From positions 124,001 through 188,000 of the forward strand of contig NZ_JAYRCK010000003.1 in the NCBI RefSeq assembly GCF_036409475.1: a stretch of DNA of 64,000 bases, in the 5' to 3' direction. Of the stretch, positions 43,737 through 53,552 are shown one piece after another (position 1 is the first letter of the stretch; each line of letters begins with the position of its first letter). The notes beneath the pieces are model-generated. The model was given only the letters and a program-made list of their open reading frames with translations, was not told the DNA's origin and made no database searches. This DNA is from Scandinavium sp036409475. GTDB lineage: Bacteria; Pseudomonadota; Gammaproteobacteria; Enterobacterales; Enterobacteriaceae. Both the position numbers and the translations under genes were made by a program.

Positions 43737-44792
43737 TTAATTTTTGCCGTTCACCAGGAAAGTTTCGAACTGCGGCGACATCCAGGTTTTGAAGCCATCG
43801 CCCTCTTTAATGATCATGTAGACCGCCAGTCCTTGTTCGCGCACCACTTCTTTGGTTCTTTCCGGGCCGAGCACCATTAATCCTGTATCCCAGCCATCCG
43901 CCTCAAGCGCTGTAGGGGAAATGACCGTGACCGACACCATTTTATGCTGGATAGGCGTGCCGGTTTGCGGATCAATCACGTGAGAAATGCGCTTGCCGTC
44001 CAGCTCGTAATAATTGCGATAGCTGCCCGAAGTGCTGATCCCATGCCCGTTAATGTCCACAATCGCCTGCACCGCGTTTTCTTTGTCGGTCGGCTTTTGG
44101 ATCGCGACTCGCCATGGTTGACCTTCGGCATTCATACCACGACTGACCAGCGCCCCGCCGACAGAAACTAAGTAGCGGGAAATGCCTTCCTGCTCCATCA
44201 GACGAGCAAGATGATCTGCTGCGTAGCCTTCGCCAACGGTAGAGAGATCGACATACAGATCGGGAAGATCTTTTTGCAGATATTGACTGCCGGATTGGTT
44301 AATGACGGAGAGGTGTTTCAGCCCGGTACGCGCTTTTGCAACGTCAATTTGTGCCTGAGTGGGCGTTTTTATCGGCTGTTTATCAGGGCCAAATCCCCAA
44401 AGGTTCACCAACGGGCCGACGGTGATATCCATGGCACCCTGCGTTTTGGCCCCAATCCGCAGCGACTCGGTGACAATATCCGCCATGGCTTCACTGACCG
44501 GCCAGGGTGTTGCGCTGCGGGAATGATTAAAACGCATCAATGCTGAGTCGCTTTTCCAGGTGGAAAGTAGCTGATCGTCACCATCCAGTTGGACCTGAAT
44601 CTTTTGGCGCAGTGTTTCAACATGAGCATCGTCGAGATTGATCACACTGACTCGCCAGAACGTGCCCATTGTCTTCCCTTCCAGCACGGTGGCTGACGCC
44701 TTCTTCGTTGTCGAAACTGGCGTGCCGTTATCGCAACCCGACATAATCAGTGTGACGGCAATGAGTGCCGTGCGAAAAAAAGTGATAGCCAT
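43737..44792 (-). CDS. apbE: FAD:protein FMN transferase ApbE, lipoprotein
   Basis: A 351-residue ApbE. A lipoprotein signal (MAITFFRTALIAVTLIMSGC, lipobox Cys20) anchors it facing the periplasm. MGTFWRVSV, the ALMRFNHS and TVGPLVNLWGFGP segments and the HVIDPQTGTPIQ motif mark the flavin transferase that attaches FMN to Thr of target proteins. The ATG at 44792 has GAGGGA upstream; the frame is open further back only because it reads into the mobile element. Confidence 0.95.
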   Translation of the reverse strand: MAITFFRTALIAVTLIMSGCDNGTPVSTTKKASATVLEGKTMGTFWRVSVINLDDAHVETLRQKIQVQLDGDDQLLSTWKSDSALMRFNHSRSATPWPVSEAMADIVTESLRIGAKTQGAMDITVGPLVNLWGFGPDKQPIKTPTQAQIDVAKARTGLKHLSVINQSGSQYLQKDLPDLYVDLSTVGEGYAADHLARLMEQEGISRYLVSVGGALVSRGMNAEGQPWRVAIQKPTDKENAVQAIVDINGHGISTSGSYRNYYELDGKRISHVIDPQTGTPIQHKMVSVTVISPTALEADGWDTGLMVLGPERTKEVVREQGLAVYMIIKEGDGFKTWMSPQFETFLVNGKN

Positions 44793-44847
44793 ACGAAGTC
44801 CCTCTTGTGTGCGCGCAAGGGTACACCAGGGAGGGTAAACAAAGAAT

Positions 44848-44872
44848 AAAAAAAAGGTCCCGAAGGACCCTT
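44848..44872 (-). terminator. ompC distal terminator
   Basis: On the minus strand AAGGGTCC-TTCG-GGACC is followed by eight T. It lies about 180 bases after the ompC stop because of the element. Confidence 0.88.
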
Positions 44873-45033
44873 GAGACTGATGACAAACCTCTAACGAATG
44901 AAGTTTTGTCATGGGTGGCAGAACAAAAAATAAGGAAAATCAATTCATTGATTTTCGGCTGCTCACCACAAAGAAGGAAAAACCACGCTTTTTCCTTCTT
45001 TGTCAGCAATCTGAAGGGTCCCGAAGGACCCTT
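44853..45033 (+). mobile_element. 141-bp terminator-targeting element, copy 3 (ompC)
   Basis: The element spans 44873-45013 (141 bp). The 20-bp flanking repeats (44853-44872 and 45014-45033; one mismatch) are the complete ompC terminator palindrome, core GGTCCCGAAGGACC. Because ompC is on the minus strand, the proximal hairpin is 45014-45033 and lacks a U-tract; the distal one is followed by eight T. Relative to ompC the element is reversed. Its hairpin-1 loop (ATGAAG) differs from that of copy 1 (ATACCG). Confidence 0.92.
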
Positions 45034-45052
45034 TTTGCTGATTAACAGTCGA

Positions 45053-46213
45053 TTAGAACTGGTAAACCAGACCGGTAGCAACGATGTTGTCGGTGCCGAT
45101 ACCGTTGTTTTTGTAGAAGCTGTCGTTCCCGTCCAGCAGGTTGATTTTGTAATCAACATAGGTGGACATGTTTTTGTTGAAGTAGTAAGTCGCGCCAACA
45201 TCAACATATTTAACGAGGTCTTTGTCGTCGCTGCCATTAATGGTGTTCAGGCCTTTACCTTTAGACTGCAGGTAAGAAACCGCTGGACGCAGACCGAAGT
45301 CGAACTGGTACTGAGCAGTGATTTCGAAGTTCTGAGTTTTGTCTGCAATGCCACCACCGTTCAGACCATTGTCAGTGCTGGTAGAACCGTATGGAGTCAT
45401 ATTGCGGGTTTCAGCGTACATCGCAGCAACGTAAACGTTGTTTGCGTCATACTTAGCACCTGCAGTCCACGCTTCAGCTTTGTCGCCAGAAGTGTACTGC
45501 TGGTTGTTCAGGTAAGCGTTTTTCTGATCGTTGGTACGGTTAGAGTTGGTGTATGCCGCACCTACGCTGAAGCCTTCGCCGATGTCGTAGGTAGAGGAGA
45601 TACCGAAGCCGTCGCCGTTCGCATTGCGGAATTTACGATCACCGTTGTTGGTACCTTCACCAGAACCTGGGTTCTCGTTCTTGCCCTGATACTGCAGAGC
45701 AAAGTTCAGGCCATCAACCAGACCGAAGAAATCGCTGTTACGGTAGGTCGCAACACCGTTGGTACGGCCAGTCATGTAGTTGTCAGACTTGGTGTAAGTA
45801 TCACCACCGAACTCTGGCAGCATATCGGTCCAGCCTTCTACGTCGTACAGTACGCCGTAGTTACGACCGTAGTCGAAGGAACCTGCATCACCAAATTTCA
45901 GACCAGCGAACGCCAGACGGGTCCAGGCTTGGCTGTCACCGCTATCAGTAGATTCTGGGTTGTTCGCCTGAACGTTATATTCCCACTGGCCGTAACCGGT
46001 CAGCTGGTCGTTGATCTGAGTTTCGCCTTTGAAGCCCAGACGGATGTAGGACTGGTCACCATCTGCGCCATCGTCGCTGGAGAAATAGTGCAGACCATCA
46101 ACTTTACCGTACAGATCTAATTTGTTGCCGTCTTTGTTATAAATTTCAGCCGCATTTGCTGCGCCTGCTACCAGCAGTGCTGGTACCAGGAGGGACAGTA
46201 CTTTAACTTTCAT
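45053..46213 (-). CDS. ompC: outer-membrane porin OmpC
   Basis: A 386-residue trimeric general porin. The 21-residue signal peptide ends AGAANA, followed by AEIYNKDGNKLDLYGKVDG. The constriction-loop motif PEFGGD and the C-terminal LVYQF with terminal Phe (BAM signal) are present. Transcription is expected to be OmpR/EnvZ-controlled from the long upstream region, with micF divergent. The terminator is occupied by element copy 3. Confidence 0.97.
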   Translation of the reverse strand: MKVKVLSLLVPALLVAGAANAAEIYNKDGNKLDLYGKVDGLHYFSSDDGADGDQSYIRLGFKGETQINDQLTGYGQWEYNVQANNPESTDSGDSQAWTRLAFAGLKFGDAGSFDYGRNYGVLYDVEGWTDMLPEFGGDTYTKSDNYMTGRTNGVATYRNSDFFGLVDGLNFALQYQGKNENPGSGEGTNNGDRKFRNANGDGFGISSTYDIGEGFSVGAAYTNSNRTNDQKNAYLNNQQYTSGDKAEAWTAGAKYDANNVYVAAMYAETRNMTPYGSTSTDNGLNGGGIADKTQNFEITAQYQFDFGLRPAVSYLQSKGKGLNTINGSDDKDLVKYVDVGATYYFNKNMSTYVDYKINLLDGNDSFYKNNGIGTDNIVATGLVYQF

Positions 46214-46539
46214 GTTATTAACCCTCTGTTATATGCCTTTTTTATCGCCACTGCTTACTGATTAACCCTTCTAATCAGTCGGCAAACCCATTGTGCTGCA
46301 AAATACAGAAATATCCAACAAGAAAATGATACGAGAACTTTTAAGATGTTTCAAATTACCCAATAGATGTTTCAATATGTAAATAATGGGGAACTTTTCA
46401 ATGCCACGAAAAGCTAAAAAATATCACACCAATAATCAAAAAACATTAAAAATACAGTAAAATCAAAGCACTAAAAGCATGATTCGGTATAGCACTGAAT
46501 GACAAAACAAAATGCTCAGCGATCTCTAAAATAATCGAC
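46214..46539. promoter_or_regulatory. ompC promoter and leader region
   Basis: About 325 AT-rich bases between ompC and micF. By position it contains the ompC leader and promoter and the OmpR sites shared with micF. I do not assign individual OmpR boxes. Confidence 0.6.
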
Positions 46540-46633
46540 GCTATCATCATTAACTTTATTTATTACCGTCATTCAGTTCTGAATGTCTGTTTACTCAAAT
46601 TTCTACCGGGTGCATCGCATCCGGTTTTTTTTT
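46540..46633 (+). ncRNA. micF: antisense regulatory RNA MicF
   Basis: The 5' end GCTATCATCATTAACTTTAT is identical to E. coli MicF, the part that pairs with ompF mRNA. A second hairpin and a terminator (ACCGGGTGC...GCATCCGG then nine T) complete a 94-base RNA. It is divergent from ompC as in E. coli. Expected targets include ompF, with Hfq. Confidence 0.95.
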
Positions 46634-47000
46634 ACCCTTCTTTACGCAACCTTAATAGTTATGTGCTACCGCCATGAAATTATAATGACTATTAAGTAAT
46701 CATCCTCATTGGAAAAATCCCCCCTTTAGCACTAGAAGTTAAATAATCTCTTGTTAATTAGTGCTATTTTCTCGGCGATCAGCGTAAATATTTGTACAAA
46801 AAATGTAACAATGTACATCTTTATCCTGCACCCTGTGGAGGTTGCTCAGAAAGCCAGCAACAGGCGGCAGAATGTGGAAATTGGCGTATTAGGCTTTATA
46901 CTGCCTGCTGGACTTGCCTTAACAGATAACCATTTCGGACAAGGCAGCAAGTAAGGTTTTCGCGCTCTTCTGGTGCAGTCATCATGGATTACACACACTA
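46634..47000. promoter_or_regulatory. micF-rcsD intergenic region
   Basis: About 365 AT-rich bases without a gene; they should contain the rcsD promoter. A 67-codon frame here lacks any family resemblance. Confidence 0.5.
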
Positions 47001-49676
47001 ATGAGTCATGCCGACACGACTTTCCCTAACAAATTCTCCCTTATCTCCGGGAGCATCACCCGTTTCTTTCTGCTGCTGATCATCGTCCTGCTGGTGACGA
47101 TGGGGGTGATGATCCAGAGTGCGGTGAATGCGTGGCTTAAGGATAAAAGTTATCAGGTCGTCGACATGACTCATGCTATCCATAAGCGCGTCGATAGCTG
47201 GCGCTACGCGACCTGGCAAATCTATGACAACATTGCCGCCTCTGCGGCCTCCACGCCCGGTGAAGAAGGCCTGCAGGAAACTCGCCTGAAGCAGGATGTT
47301 TATTACCTTGAAAAGCCTCGTCGCAAAACCGAAGCGCTGATCTTTGGCTCCCACGATGGCTCCACCCTCGACATGACGCAAAAGATGTCGACCTATCTGG
47401 ATACGCTTTGGGGTGCTGAAACGGTGCCGTGGTCGATGTATTACCTGAATGGCCAGGATAACAGTCTGATCCTGATTTCCACCCTGCCGTTGAAAGATCT
47501 CTCTGCAGGTTTCAAAGAATCCTCCGTTGGCAGCATTGTCGATTCCCGCCGGGCAGAAATGCTTCAGCAGGCCAATACGCTCGATGAACGCGAAACGTTC
47601 TCTTCGCTGCGTCGGCTTGCCTGGCAAAATGGCCACTACTTCACTCTGCGCACCACCTTCAACCAGCCAGGTCATCTGGCGACCGTGGTGGCGTTTGATC
47701 TGCCTATTAATGATTTGATCCCGCCGGGCATGGCGCTGGACAGCTTCCGCCTGGAGCCAGATCCGTCGCAAAGTAATCTGCGCAATCAGGATAAAGAAGC
47801 CGCGGACAGCGTCAGCATTAACTTTAATAGCTCGCGCATTGAAATCGCTTCGTCGCTTAACTCGACGGGGATGCGCCTCGTCTGGCAGGTGCCGTTCGTC
47901 ACGCTGATGATGGACACACTGCAAAACATCCTGCTGCCGCTGTTGCTCAATATCGGCCTGCTGGCACTGGCGCTGTTTGGCTATAACACGTTTCGTCATT
48001 ATTCTGGCCGTCGCCAGGCAGACACTGGCGTACCTTCGGCGGCGAACAACGAGCTACGAGCACTGAAAGCAATTAATGAAGAGATTGTTTCCGTGCTCCC
48101 TTTGGGTTTGCTGGTTCACGATCAGGAATCGAACCGAACGCTTATCAGCAATAAAATTGCCGACCATCTGCTGCCACACCTGAACCTGCAAAACATTACC
48201 AGCATGGCAGATCAGCATCAGGGGGTGATTCAGGCCACCATCAACAACGAACTGTATGAGATTCGCCAGTTCCGCAGCCAGGTAGCTCCGCGCACGCAAA
48301 TCTTCATTATTCGCGATCAGGATAAAGAAGTGCTGGTGAACAAAAAGCTCAAGCAGGCGCAGCGTCTGTACGAGAAAAACCAGCAAGGGCGTATGGCGTT
48401 CATGCAAAACATTGGCGAGGCCCTCAAGCAACCGGCGAAATCCCTGGCAGAAGAAGCTGGCGCTGTCGACAGTGAGCAACATCAGAAACTGGCTCAACAT
48501 GCCGATACGCTGGTGCGACTGGTGGATGAAATTCAGTTAGCCAATATGCTGGAAGGTGACGGCTGGAAAGGCAGCTCAGTGTTGTTCTCCCTTCAGGATT
48601 TAATTGATGAAGTGGTGCCTGAGGTTTTACCCGCGATTAAGCGCAAAGGCTTGCAGCTGCTCATTAACAATCAGTTAGCCGCCAGCGAGCAACGCCACGG
48701 CGATCGCGATGCCCTGAAGCGCATCCTGCTGCTGCTGATTCAGTATTCCGTCACCACCACGCAAATCGGTAAAATCACCCTGGAAGTGGGTGAAGATGAA
48801 TCCGCAGAAGATCGCCTGACGTTCCGTATTCTGGATACGGGCAACGGCGTCAGCAACAGTGAAATCGATAACCTGCATTTTCCTTTCCTTAATGAGACGC
48901 AGGAAGACGGCTTTGGCAAGGCCAATGCCCTTACCTTCTGGCTTTGTGATCAGCTGGCACGTAAACTTGGCGGGCATTTGAACATCAAAGCGCGGGAATC
49001 ACTGGGTACGCGCTATTCACTGCACGTGAAGATGGCACCTCGTGAAGAAGAAGCGGAAGCCGAAGAGAAACTGCTGGACGAGGTTATCGCGATGGTCGAT
49101 ATCACCTCGAACGAAATTCGCAGTATCGTTATTCGACAGCTTGAAAACTGGGGCGCGAGCTGTATTTCCCCGGACGAAAGGCTGACGAGTCAAGAGTATG
49201 ATCTGTTTTTGACAGATAATCCGTCTAATCTTACTGCGCCTGGCTTGCTTTTAAGCGATGATGAGGCTGGTATTCGTAAGATTGGCCCAGGACAACTGCG
49301 GGTAAACTTTAATATCAGTAATGCCATGCAGGAAGCTGTACTCCAACTGATAGAAGAGCAGCTTGCACAGGGAGAATTACTGGGAACGCCAGCTGGCGTA
49401 AATGAGAACGCTGAGCTCCATGCCAGCGGTTATTATGCGCTGTTTGTAGACACGGTACCGGATGATGTTAAGAGGTTGTATACTGAATCAGCGACAAACG
49501 ATTTTGCTGCGCTGGCACAGACGGCTCACCGCCTGAAAGGGGTGTTTGCCATGCTCAATCTGGTACCCGGCAAGCAGTTATGTGAAACGCTGGAGCATCT
49601 CATTCGTGAGAAAGATGCCCCCGGCACAGAGAAATATATCAGCGACATTGACGCCTACGTCAAAAGCTTGATGTAG
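47001..49676 (+). CDS. rcsD: Rcs phosphotransfer protein RcsD
   Basis: An 891-residue inner-membrane protein. Transmembrane helices lie at about 20-40 and 309-328, bracketing a periplasmic domain. A degenerate histidine-kinase-like ATPase part (LLDEV follows) lacks the H-box His. The C-terminal HPt domain has the phospho-accepting His in AHRLKGVFAMLN. It passes phosphate from RcsC to RcsB. rcsB follows after 16 bases. Confidence 0.96.
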   Translation: MSHADTTFPNKFSLISGSITRFFLLLIIVLLVTMGVMIQSAVNAWLKDKSYQVVDMTHAIHKRVDSWRYATWQIYDNIAASAASTPGEEGLQETRLKQDVYYLEKPRRKTEALIFGSHDGSTLDMTQKMSTYLDTLWGAETVPWSMYYLNGQDNSLILISTLPLKDLSAGFKESSVGSIVDSRRAEMLQQANTLDERETFSSLRRLAWQNGHYFTLRTTFNQPGHLATVVAFDLPINDLIPPGMALDSFRLEPDPSQSNLRNQDKEAADSVSINFNSSRIEIASSLNSTGMRLVWQVPFVTLMMDTLQNILLPLLLNIGLLALALFGYNTFRHYSGRRQADTGVPSAANNELRALKAINEEIVSVLPLGLLVHDQESNRTLISNKIADHLLPHLNLQNITSMADQHQGVIQATINNELYEIRQFRSQVAPRTQIFIIRDQDKEVLVNKKLKQAQRLYEKNQQGRMAFMQNIGEALKQPAKSLAEEAGAVDSEQHQKLAQHADTLVRLVDEIQLANMLEGDGWKGSSVLFSLQDLIDEVVPEVLPAIKRKGLQLLINNQLAASEQRHGDRDALKRILLLLIQYSVTTTQIGKITLEVGEDESAEDRLTFRILDTGNGVSNSEIDNLHFPFLNETQEDGFGKANALTFWLCDQLARKLGGHLNIKARESLGTRYSLHVKMAPREEEAEAEEKLLDEVIAMVDITSNEIRSIVIRQLENWGASCISPDERLTSQEYDLFLTDNPSNLTAPGLLLSDDEAGIRKIGPGQLRVNFNISNAMQEAVLQLIEEQLAQGELLGTPAGVNENAELHASGYYALFVDTVPDDVKRLYTESATNDFAALAQTAHRLKGVFAMLNLVPGKQLCETLEHLIREKDAPGTEKYISDIDAYVKSLM

Positions 49677-49692
49677 CAAGGTAGCCTAATAC

Positions 49693-50343
49693 ATGAACAA
49701 TATGAACGTTATTATTGCCGATGATCATCCGATTGTACTGTTCGGTATTCGCAAATCACTTGAGCAAATCGAGTGGGTGAATGTCGTCGGCGAATTTGAA
49801 GACTCCACTGCACTGATCAATAATCTGCCAAAACTGGACGCCCATGTGCTGATTACCGACCTCTCCATGCCTGGAGACAAGTACGGTGACGGCATTACGC
49901 TGATTAAGTACATCAAACGCCATTTCCCGGGTCTGTCGATTATCGTCCTGACCATGAATAACAACCCGGCTATTCTGAGTGCGGTGTTGGATCTGGATAT
50001 CGAAGGGATCGTCCTGAAACAAGGCGCACCAACCGATCTGCCTAAAGCGCTGGCTGCACTGCAGAAAGGCAAAAAATTCACCCCGGAAAGCGTCTCTCGC
50101 CTGCTGGAAAAAATCAGCGCGGGTGGCTACGGCGACAAACGTCTGTCACCGAAAGAGAGCGAAGTACTGCGTCTGTTCGCAGAAGGTTTCCTGGTCACCG
50201 AAATCGCCAAGAAGCTGAACCGCAGCATTAAAACCATCAGTAGCCAGAAGAAATCGGCGATGATGAAACTCGGCGTGGAAAACGATATCGCCCTGCTGAA
50301 CTATCTCTCTTCCGTAACCCTGAGTCCGGTAGATAAAGACTGA
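49693..50343 (+). CDS. rcsB: response regulator RcsB
   Basis: A 216-residue NarL/FixJ regulator. The receiver has the acidic pair at Asp10/Asp11 and the acceptor Asp56 in LITDLSMPG. The LuxR-type HTH is LSPKESEVLRLFAEGFLVTEIAKKLNRSIKTISSQ-like at about 150-200. It controls capsule, motility and envelope-stress genes. The 3' terminator carries element copy 4. Confidence 0.98.
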   Translation: MNNMNVIIADDHPIVLFGIRKSLEQIEWVNVVGEFEDSTALINNLPKLDAHVLITDLSMPGDKYGDGITLIKYIKRHFPGLSIIVLTMNNNPAILSAVLDLDIEGIVLKQGAPTDLPKALAALQKGKKFTPESVSRLLEKISAGGYGDKRLSPKESEVLRLFAEGFLVTEIAKKLNRSIKTISSQKKSAMMKLGVENDIALLNYLSSVTLSPVDKD

Positions 50344-50369
50344 TTCATTAGCTCACGCTGAATACACAA

Positions 50370-50560
50370 AACCCCGGCTCGCCGGGGTTGAGACTGATGA
50401 CAAACCTCTAACGAATACCGTTTTGTCATGGGTGGCAGAACAAAAAATAAGGAAAATCAATTCNNNNNNNNNNATTGATTTTCGGCTGCTCACCACAAAG
50501 AAGGAAAAACCACGCTTTTTCCTTCTTTGTCAGCAATCTGAACCCCGGCTCGCCGGGGTT
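50370..50560 (+). mobile_element. 141-bp terminator-targeting element, copy 4 (rcsB), with assembly gap
   Basis: The element spans 50390-50540. This is 151 positions including ten N (50464-50473); without the N it is exactly 141 bp and continuous with the other copies across CAATTC/ATTGATT. The flanking 20-bp repeats (50370-50389, 50541-50560) are the full terminator palindrome AACCCCGG-CTCG-CCGGGGTT. The proximal hairpin has lost its U-tract; the distal one has six T. The orientation is forward relative to rcsB. Confidence 0.92.
50464..50473. other. 10-N scaffold gap
   Basis: Ten N lie in the centre of hairpin 2 of element copy 4. Comparison with the other four copies shows that no base is missing here; the gap is an assembly artefact at a repeat. 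Confidence 0.9.
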
Positions 50561-50567
50561 TTTTATG
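50541..50567 (+). terminator. rcsB distal terminator
   Basis: The palindrome AACCCCGG-CTCG-CCGGGGTT is followed by a T run. Confidence 0.9.
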
Positions 50568-50597
50568 GGTGGGATCTCGTTATGTCCGGTGGAGAAT

Positions 50598-50624
50598 GCC
50601 CGGTAAGGCGAAGCCGCCACCGGG
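50598..50624. repeat. REP unit between rcsB and rcsC
   Basis: An imperfect palindrome with GCCCGGT...ACCGGGC arms around GGCGAAGCCGCC, of the enteric REP type. It lies between convergent rcsB and rcsC. Confidence 0.8.
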
Positions 50625-50635
50625 CGATATCGGTC

Positions 50636-53485
50636 TTATGACTCCCGGCTTTTTCTGACGCGTGCTGCGTACACCGCCAGCGTTTGTTTCAACACATCGA
50701 GCGTCACCGGCTTGGACAAGCAGCTGTCCATGCCTGACTCCAGACAGCGCTGTTTCTCTTCCGCCAGCGCATTGGCGGTTACCCCAACCACCGGCAGCGT
50801 CAGCCCTAACTGGCGGATACGCTGCGTCAGGCGATAACCATCCATATTTGGCATGTTCACGTCACTCAGCACAATATCAATGTGGTTCTTACTGAGAACA
50901 TTCAGGGCATCCACACCGTCGATGGCGGTTTTACACTGATACCCCAGCGATCCGAGCTGATCGGCCAACAGGCGTCGGTTAATCGGATGATCGTCCACCA
51001 CGAGGATCATCATGTCATCGTTCGCATCAGGCATATTTTCGGCGGAGGGCAGTGCCCCGTTGCTGTGCGCATTTTCCACTTCAATGCGGTAAATTCTGCC
51101 CAACAGGGCCAGCAGCTCATGCGGAGAAGCCACGCTGTGGATCCACTCCCCTGCCGCACGTTCGAGCGGAATACCGATATGACGACGGCAGAATATGATG
51201 GCCGCGCGCCCGGCCCACGGCTGCACCAGTTCATCGTCAGAAATCAGCATATCGTCGCTTTGCGGCGTCTGCCCTTCGTAGCGCAGCACTTCGACACCGT
51301 GACGTGTCAGCAACGATTCAACAAACTGTGCCAGCGAAGCATTACGAACGGCAAGCCAGCAGCGTTTGCCCACCAGCCCTTCAATCGCCGCTGGGATCGT
51401 ATTCTGCACGCCGTACAGGGGAATACGAATGGTGAACTGGCTGCCCATACCCGGCTCGGTGTCCACGGAGATATCACCGTCCATCATGCTGATCAGCTTC
51501 TCGCAGATCGCCAGCCCTAATCCGGTGCCCTGGAAATTACGCTGCACCCCCGTCCCGACCTGGAAGAACGGATCAAACAGGCGCACCACTTCTTTGGCCG
51601 GGATACCCACGCCAGTATCGCGCACGCTGATACTCAGGTAATCGCCATTACGTTGCAGGTGCAGAATAATGCAGCCGATATCGGTAAATTTAATCGCGTT
51701 GCTCAACAGGTTAGAAATTACCTGCTGCAAACGCATTGGGTCGCCCATCAACTGCTGTGGCACATCTGGCTCGACAAAGCAGTAAAGCCCTAACTGCTTA
51801 CGCACCACCAGCGGTAAATAGTTGGCGGTGATATGGCTCATCACCTCACGCGGAGAGAACTCGCGCGGCTCGATTTTCAGCTGCTCAGACTCAATTTTTG
51901 AGAAATCGAGAATGTCGCTGATGATCTTCAATAACAGACCAGAAGAGTTATTCATCGCCGTCACCAGCCTGTCGACCCCTTTCGGCAGCTCTTTGGTCTG
52001 CAATAAATCCAGGTTGCCGATAATGCCGTACAACGGGGTACGCAATTCATGGCTGACGGTGGCAAGGAACATCGATTTCGACTGGCTGGCCTGCTCTGCG
52101 GCCTGCGCCATTTCCTGCAGCGACTCTTCCATTTTCACGCGTGAACTGACGTCCACCAGCACGCATATCGCCACGTTTTCGTTACGATAGCGGGAGTGCA
52201 CGAAGCTGATTTGCAGGTTGGTATTGTTGCTGGTCAGCACGTCGACAAAGTTAACCTGCTGGCCGCAGATGATTTGGGTCAGCCGTTGCCGGTCTTCGTG
52301 AGTCAGCATGTTGAGATAGTTATGCGCCAGCTCGTTACTCAAAATGTTGGTGCCATCCTGAGTGCGTAAAATACAAATCCCAACGGGTGCGGAAGCCACG
52401 ATTTTACGGTTGAACTGCTCATGCTCTTCCAGCCGCTGTGCATCGGCTTCAGCAGGCAGGAAAATGCGCCGCTCATACATTCGCGCCATGGTAAACAACG
52501 CGAAGCCCGTGAGGATGTTGAGTAACAGGGCGTTGAGAATGAGCATTCTTATTCGCTCAAGCACCAAATCAACCGGTACGGAGTAGACAATGCTCAGCGA
52601 AGATGGCGGTAAGCTTTTCTTCAACACCAGCTCGCGGAAACCGGAGGTATAGCCGAACCATGCCCGCTCCTGCATCCAGTGCGGATCGATTTTCAGCTTA
52701 TTTTCACCGCCCGTCAGCGCAATCAACGACTGGCCGTTTTCATCCAGAATGTTCACGCCCATCGGCATGCTGCCGGGAGTGAAGAAGTTTTCCATGCGGA
52801 TGGTCTGCTCAACGCCAAGCAGCGCCTGCAAACGGTTAGCCAGATACACTGGCGTCAGTGCATAGAAATAGCCCACGCCAGGACGTGGCCCCTGGCTAAT
52901 CCAGAACAGGTTGTTACCACGTTCCTCCTGCGGCGCATTGCGGTACTTGATGATACGCTCGTGCAGCATTTTCAGCGCCTGGTCGCGCTCCATCGGCATT
53001 TCACGCAGGCCAAAATTGGCCATGCACAGGTTATCGCTGCCAATCAGGAACACACGGTTGAGATCGTAGGCGGCAGAAAAATTATCTCGCCAATAGCGCA
53101 TAAACCATGCCAGCGACTCCAGCGAGCCCCGCCAGGTGTTGCTCATCGCGCCGCAGTCGGAATCCTGAAACAGGGGCTCAAACTCCGGGACTTCAGTGCT
53201 GTCCGTTGCGGCACGCGAAGAGAGCACGCCGTTCTCCGCACTCAGCCGGTTTTCCGCAATGTACTTCAGCTCCTTCATGACGTCAGACGTACGCTGAATG
53301 TAACGCTGGGCCTGATCGTAACTGAGGTTAAACTCCTGGCGAATTTCAGCCTCTTTGTTGTGCAAAGCGTTAACGATGTAGAAGACAGAGACGAACGCAA
53401 TCAACAGCCAAAGCAGCAGAGCCAGTGCCCGAAACAGATAGCGGGAAACTTTTAGCGTTGTGCGGAAGGAGACGAGGTATTTCAA
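50636..53485 (-). CDS. rcsC: hybrid sensor histidine kinase RcsC
   Basis: A 949-residue hybrid kinase. Transmembrane helices lie at about 18-40 and 313-335. A periplasmic domain and a PAS-like region precede the H-box with His479 in TVSHELRTPL. N, G1 (VRDTGVGIP) and G2 (GTGLGLAI) boxes follow, then an RcsC-ABL domain and a receiver with acceptor Asp in VLSDVNMPNMDGY (about 875). It starts the Rcs phosphorelay and is convergent with rcsB. Confidence 0.97.
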   Translation of the reverse strand: MKYLVSFRTTLKVSRYLFRALALLLWLLIAFVSVFYIVNALHNKEAEIRQEFNLSYDQAQRYIQRTSDVMKELKYIAENRLSAENGVLSSRAATDSTEVPEFEPLFQDSDCGAMSNTWRGSLESLAWFMRYWRDNFSAAYDLNRVFLIGSDNLCMANFGLREMPMERDQALKMLHERIIKYRNAPQEERGNNLFWISQGPRPGVGYFYALTPVYLANRLQALLGVEQTIRMENFFTPGSMPMGVNILDENGQSLIALTGGENKLKIDPHWMQERAWFGYTSGFRELVLKKSLPPSSLSIVYSVPVDLVLERIRMLILNALLLNILTGFALFTMARMYERRIFLPAEADAQRLEEHEQFNRKIVASAPVGICILRTQDGTNILSNELAHNYLNMLTHEDRQRLTQIICGQQVNFVDVLTSNNTNLQISFVHSRYRNENVAICVLVDVSSRVKMEESLQEMAQAAEQASQSKSMFLATVSHELRTPLYGIIGNLDLLQTKELPKGVDRLVTAMNNSSGLLLKIISDILDFSKIESEQLKIEPREFSPREVMSHITANYLPLVVRKQLGLYCFVEPDVPQQLMGDPMRLQQVISNLLSNAIKFTDIGCIILHLQRNGDYLSISVRDTGVGIPAKEVVRLFDPFFQVGTGVQRNFQGTGLGLAICEKLISMMDGDISVDTEPGMGSQFTIRIPLYGVQNTIPAAIEGLVGKRCWLAVRNASLAQFVESLLTRHGVEVLRYEGQTPQSDDMLISDDELVQPWAGRAAIIFCRRHIGIPLERAAGEWIHSVASPHELLALLGRIYRIEVENAHSNGALPSAENMPDANDDMMILVVDDHPINRRLLADQLGSLGYQCKTAIDGVDALNVLSKNHIDIVLSDVNMPNMDGYRLTQRIRQLGLTLPVVGVTANALAEEKQRCLESGMDSCLSKPVTLDVLKQTLAVYAARVRKSRES

Positions 53486-53552
53486 CGTTTAGCCGTGTGC
53501 GTACAAAAAGATGCGATTAAGGTAGCTGTAAATCACCCTACCCGCAACGTTC

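Noticed and set aside
44792..44912. N-terminal extension of apbE into the mobile element
   Set aside because: The lipoprotein signal starts at 44792 with a ribosome-binding site ahead; the upstream part is read-through in the element.
44807..46120. 437-codon open frame opposite ompC and the element
   Set aside because: It is antisense to the porin gene and begins in the repeat, with no protein features.
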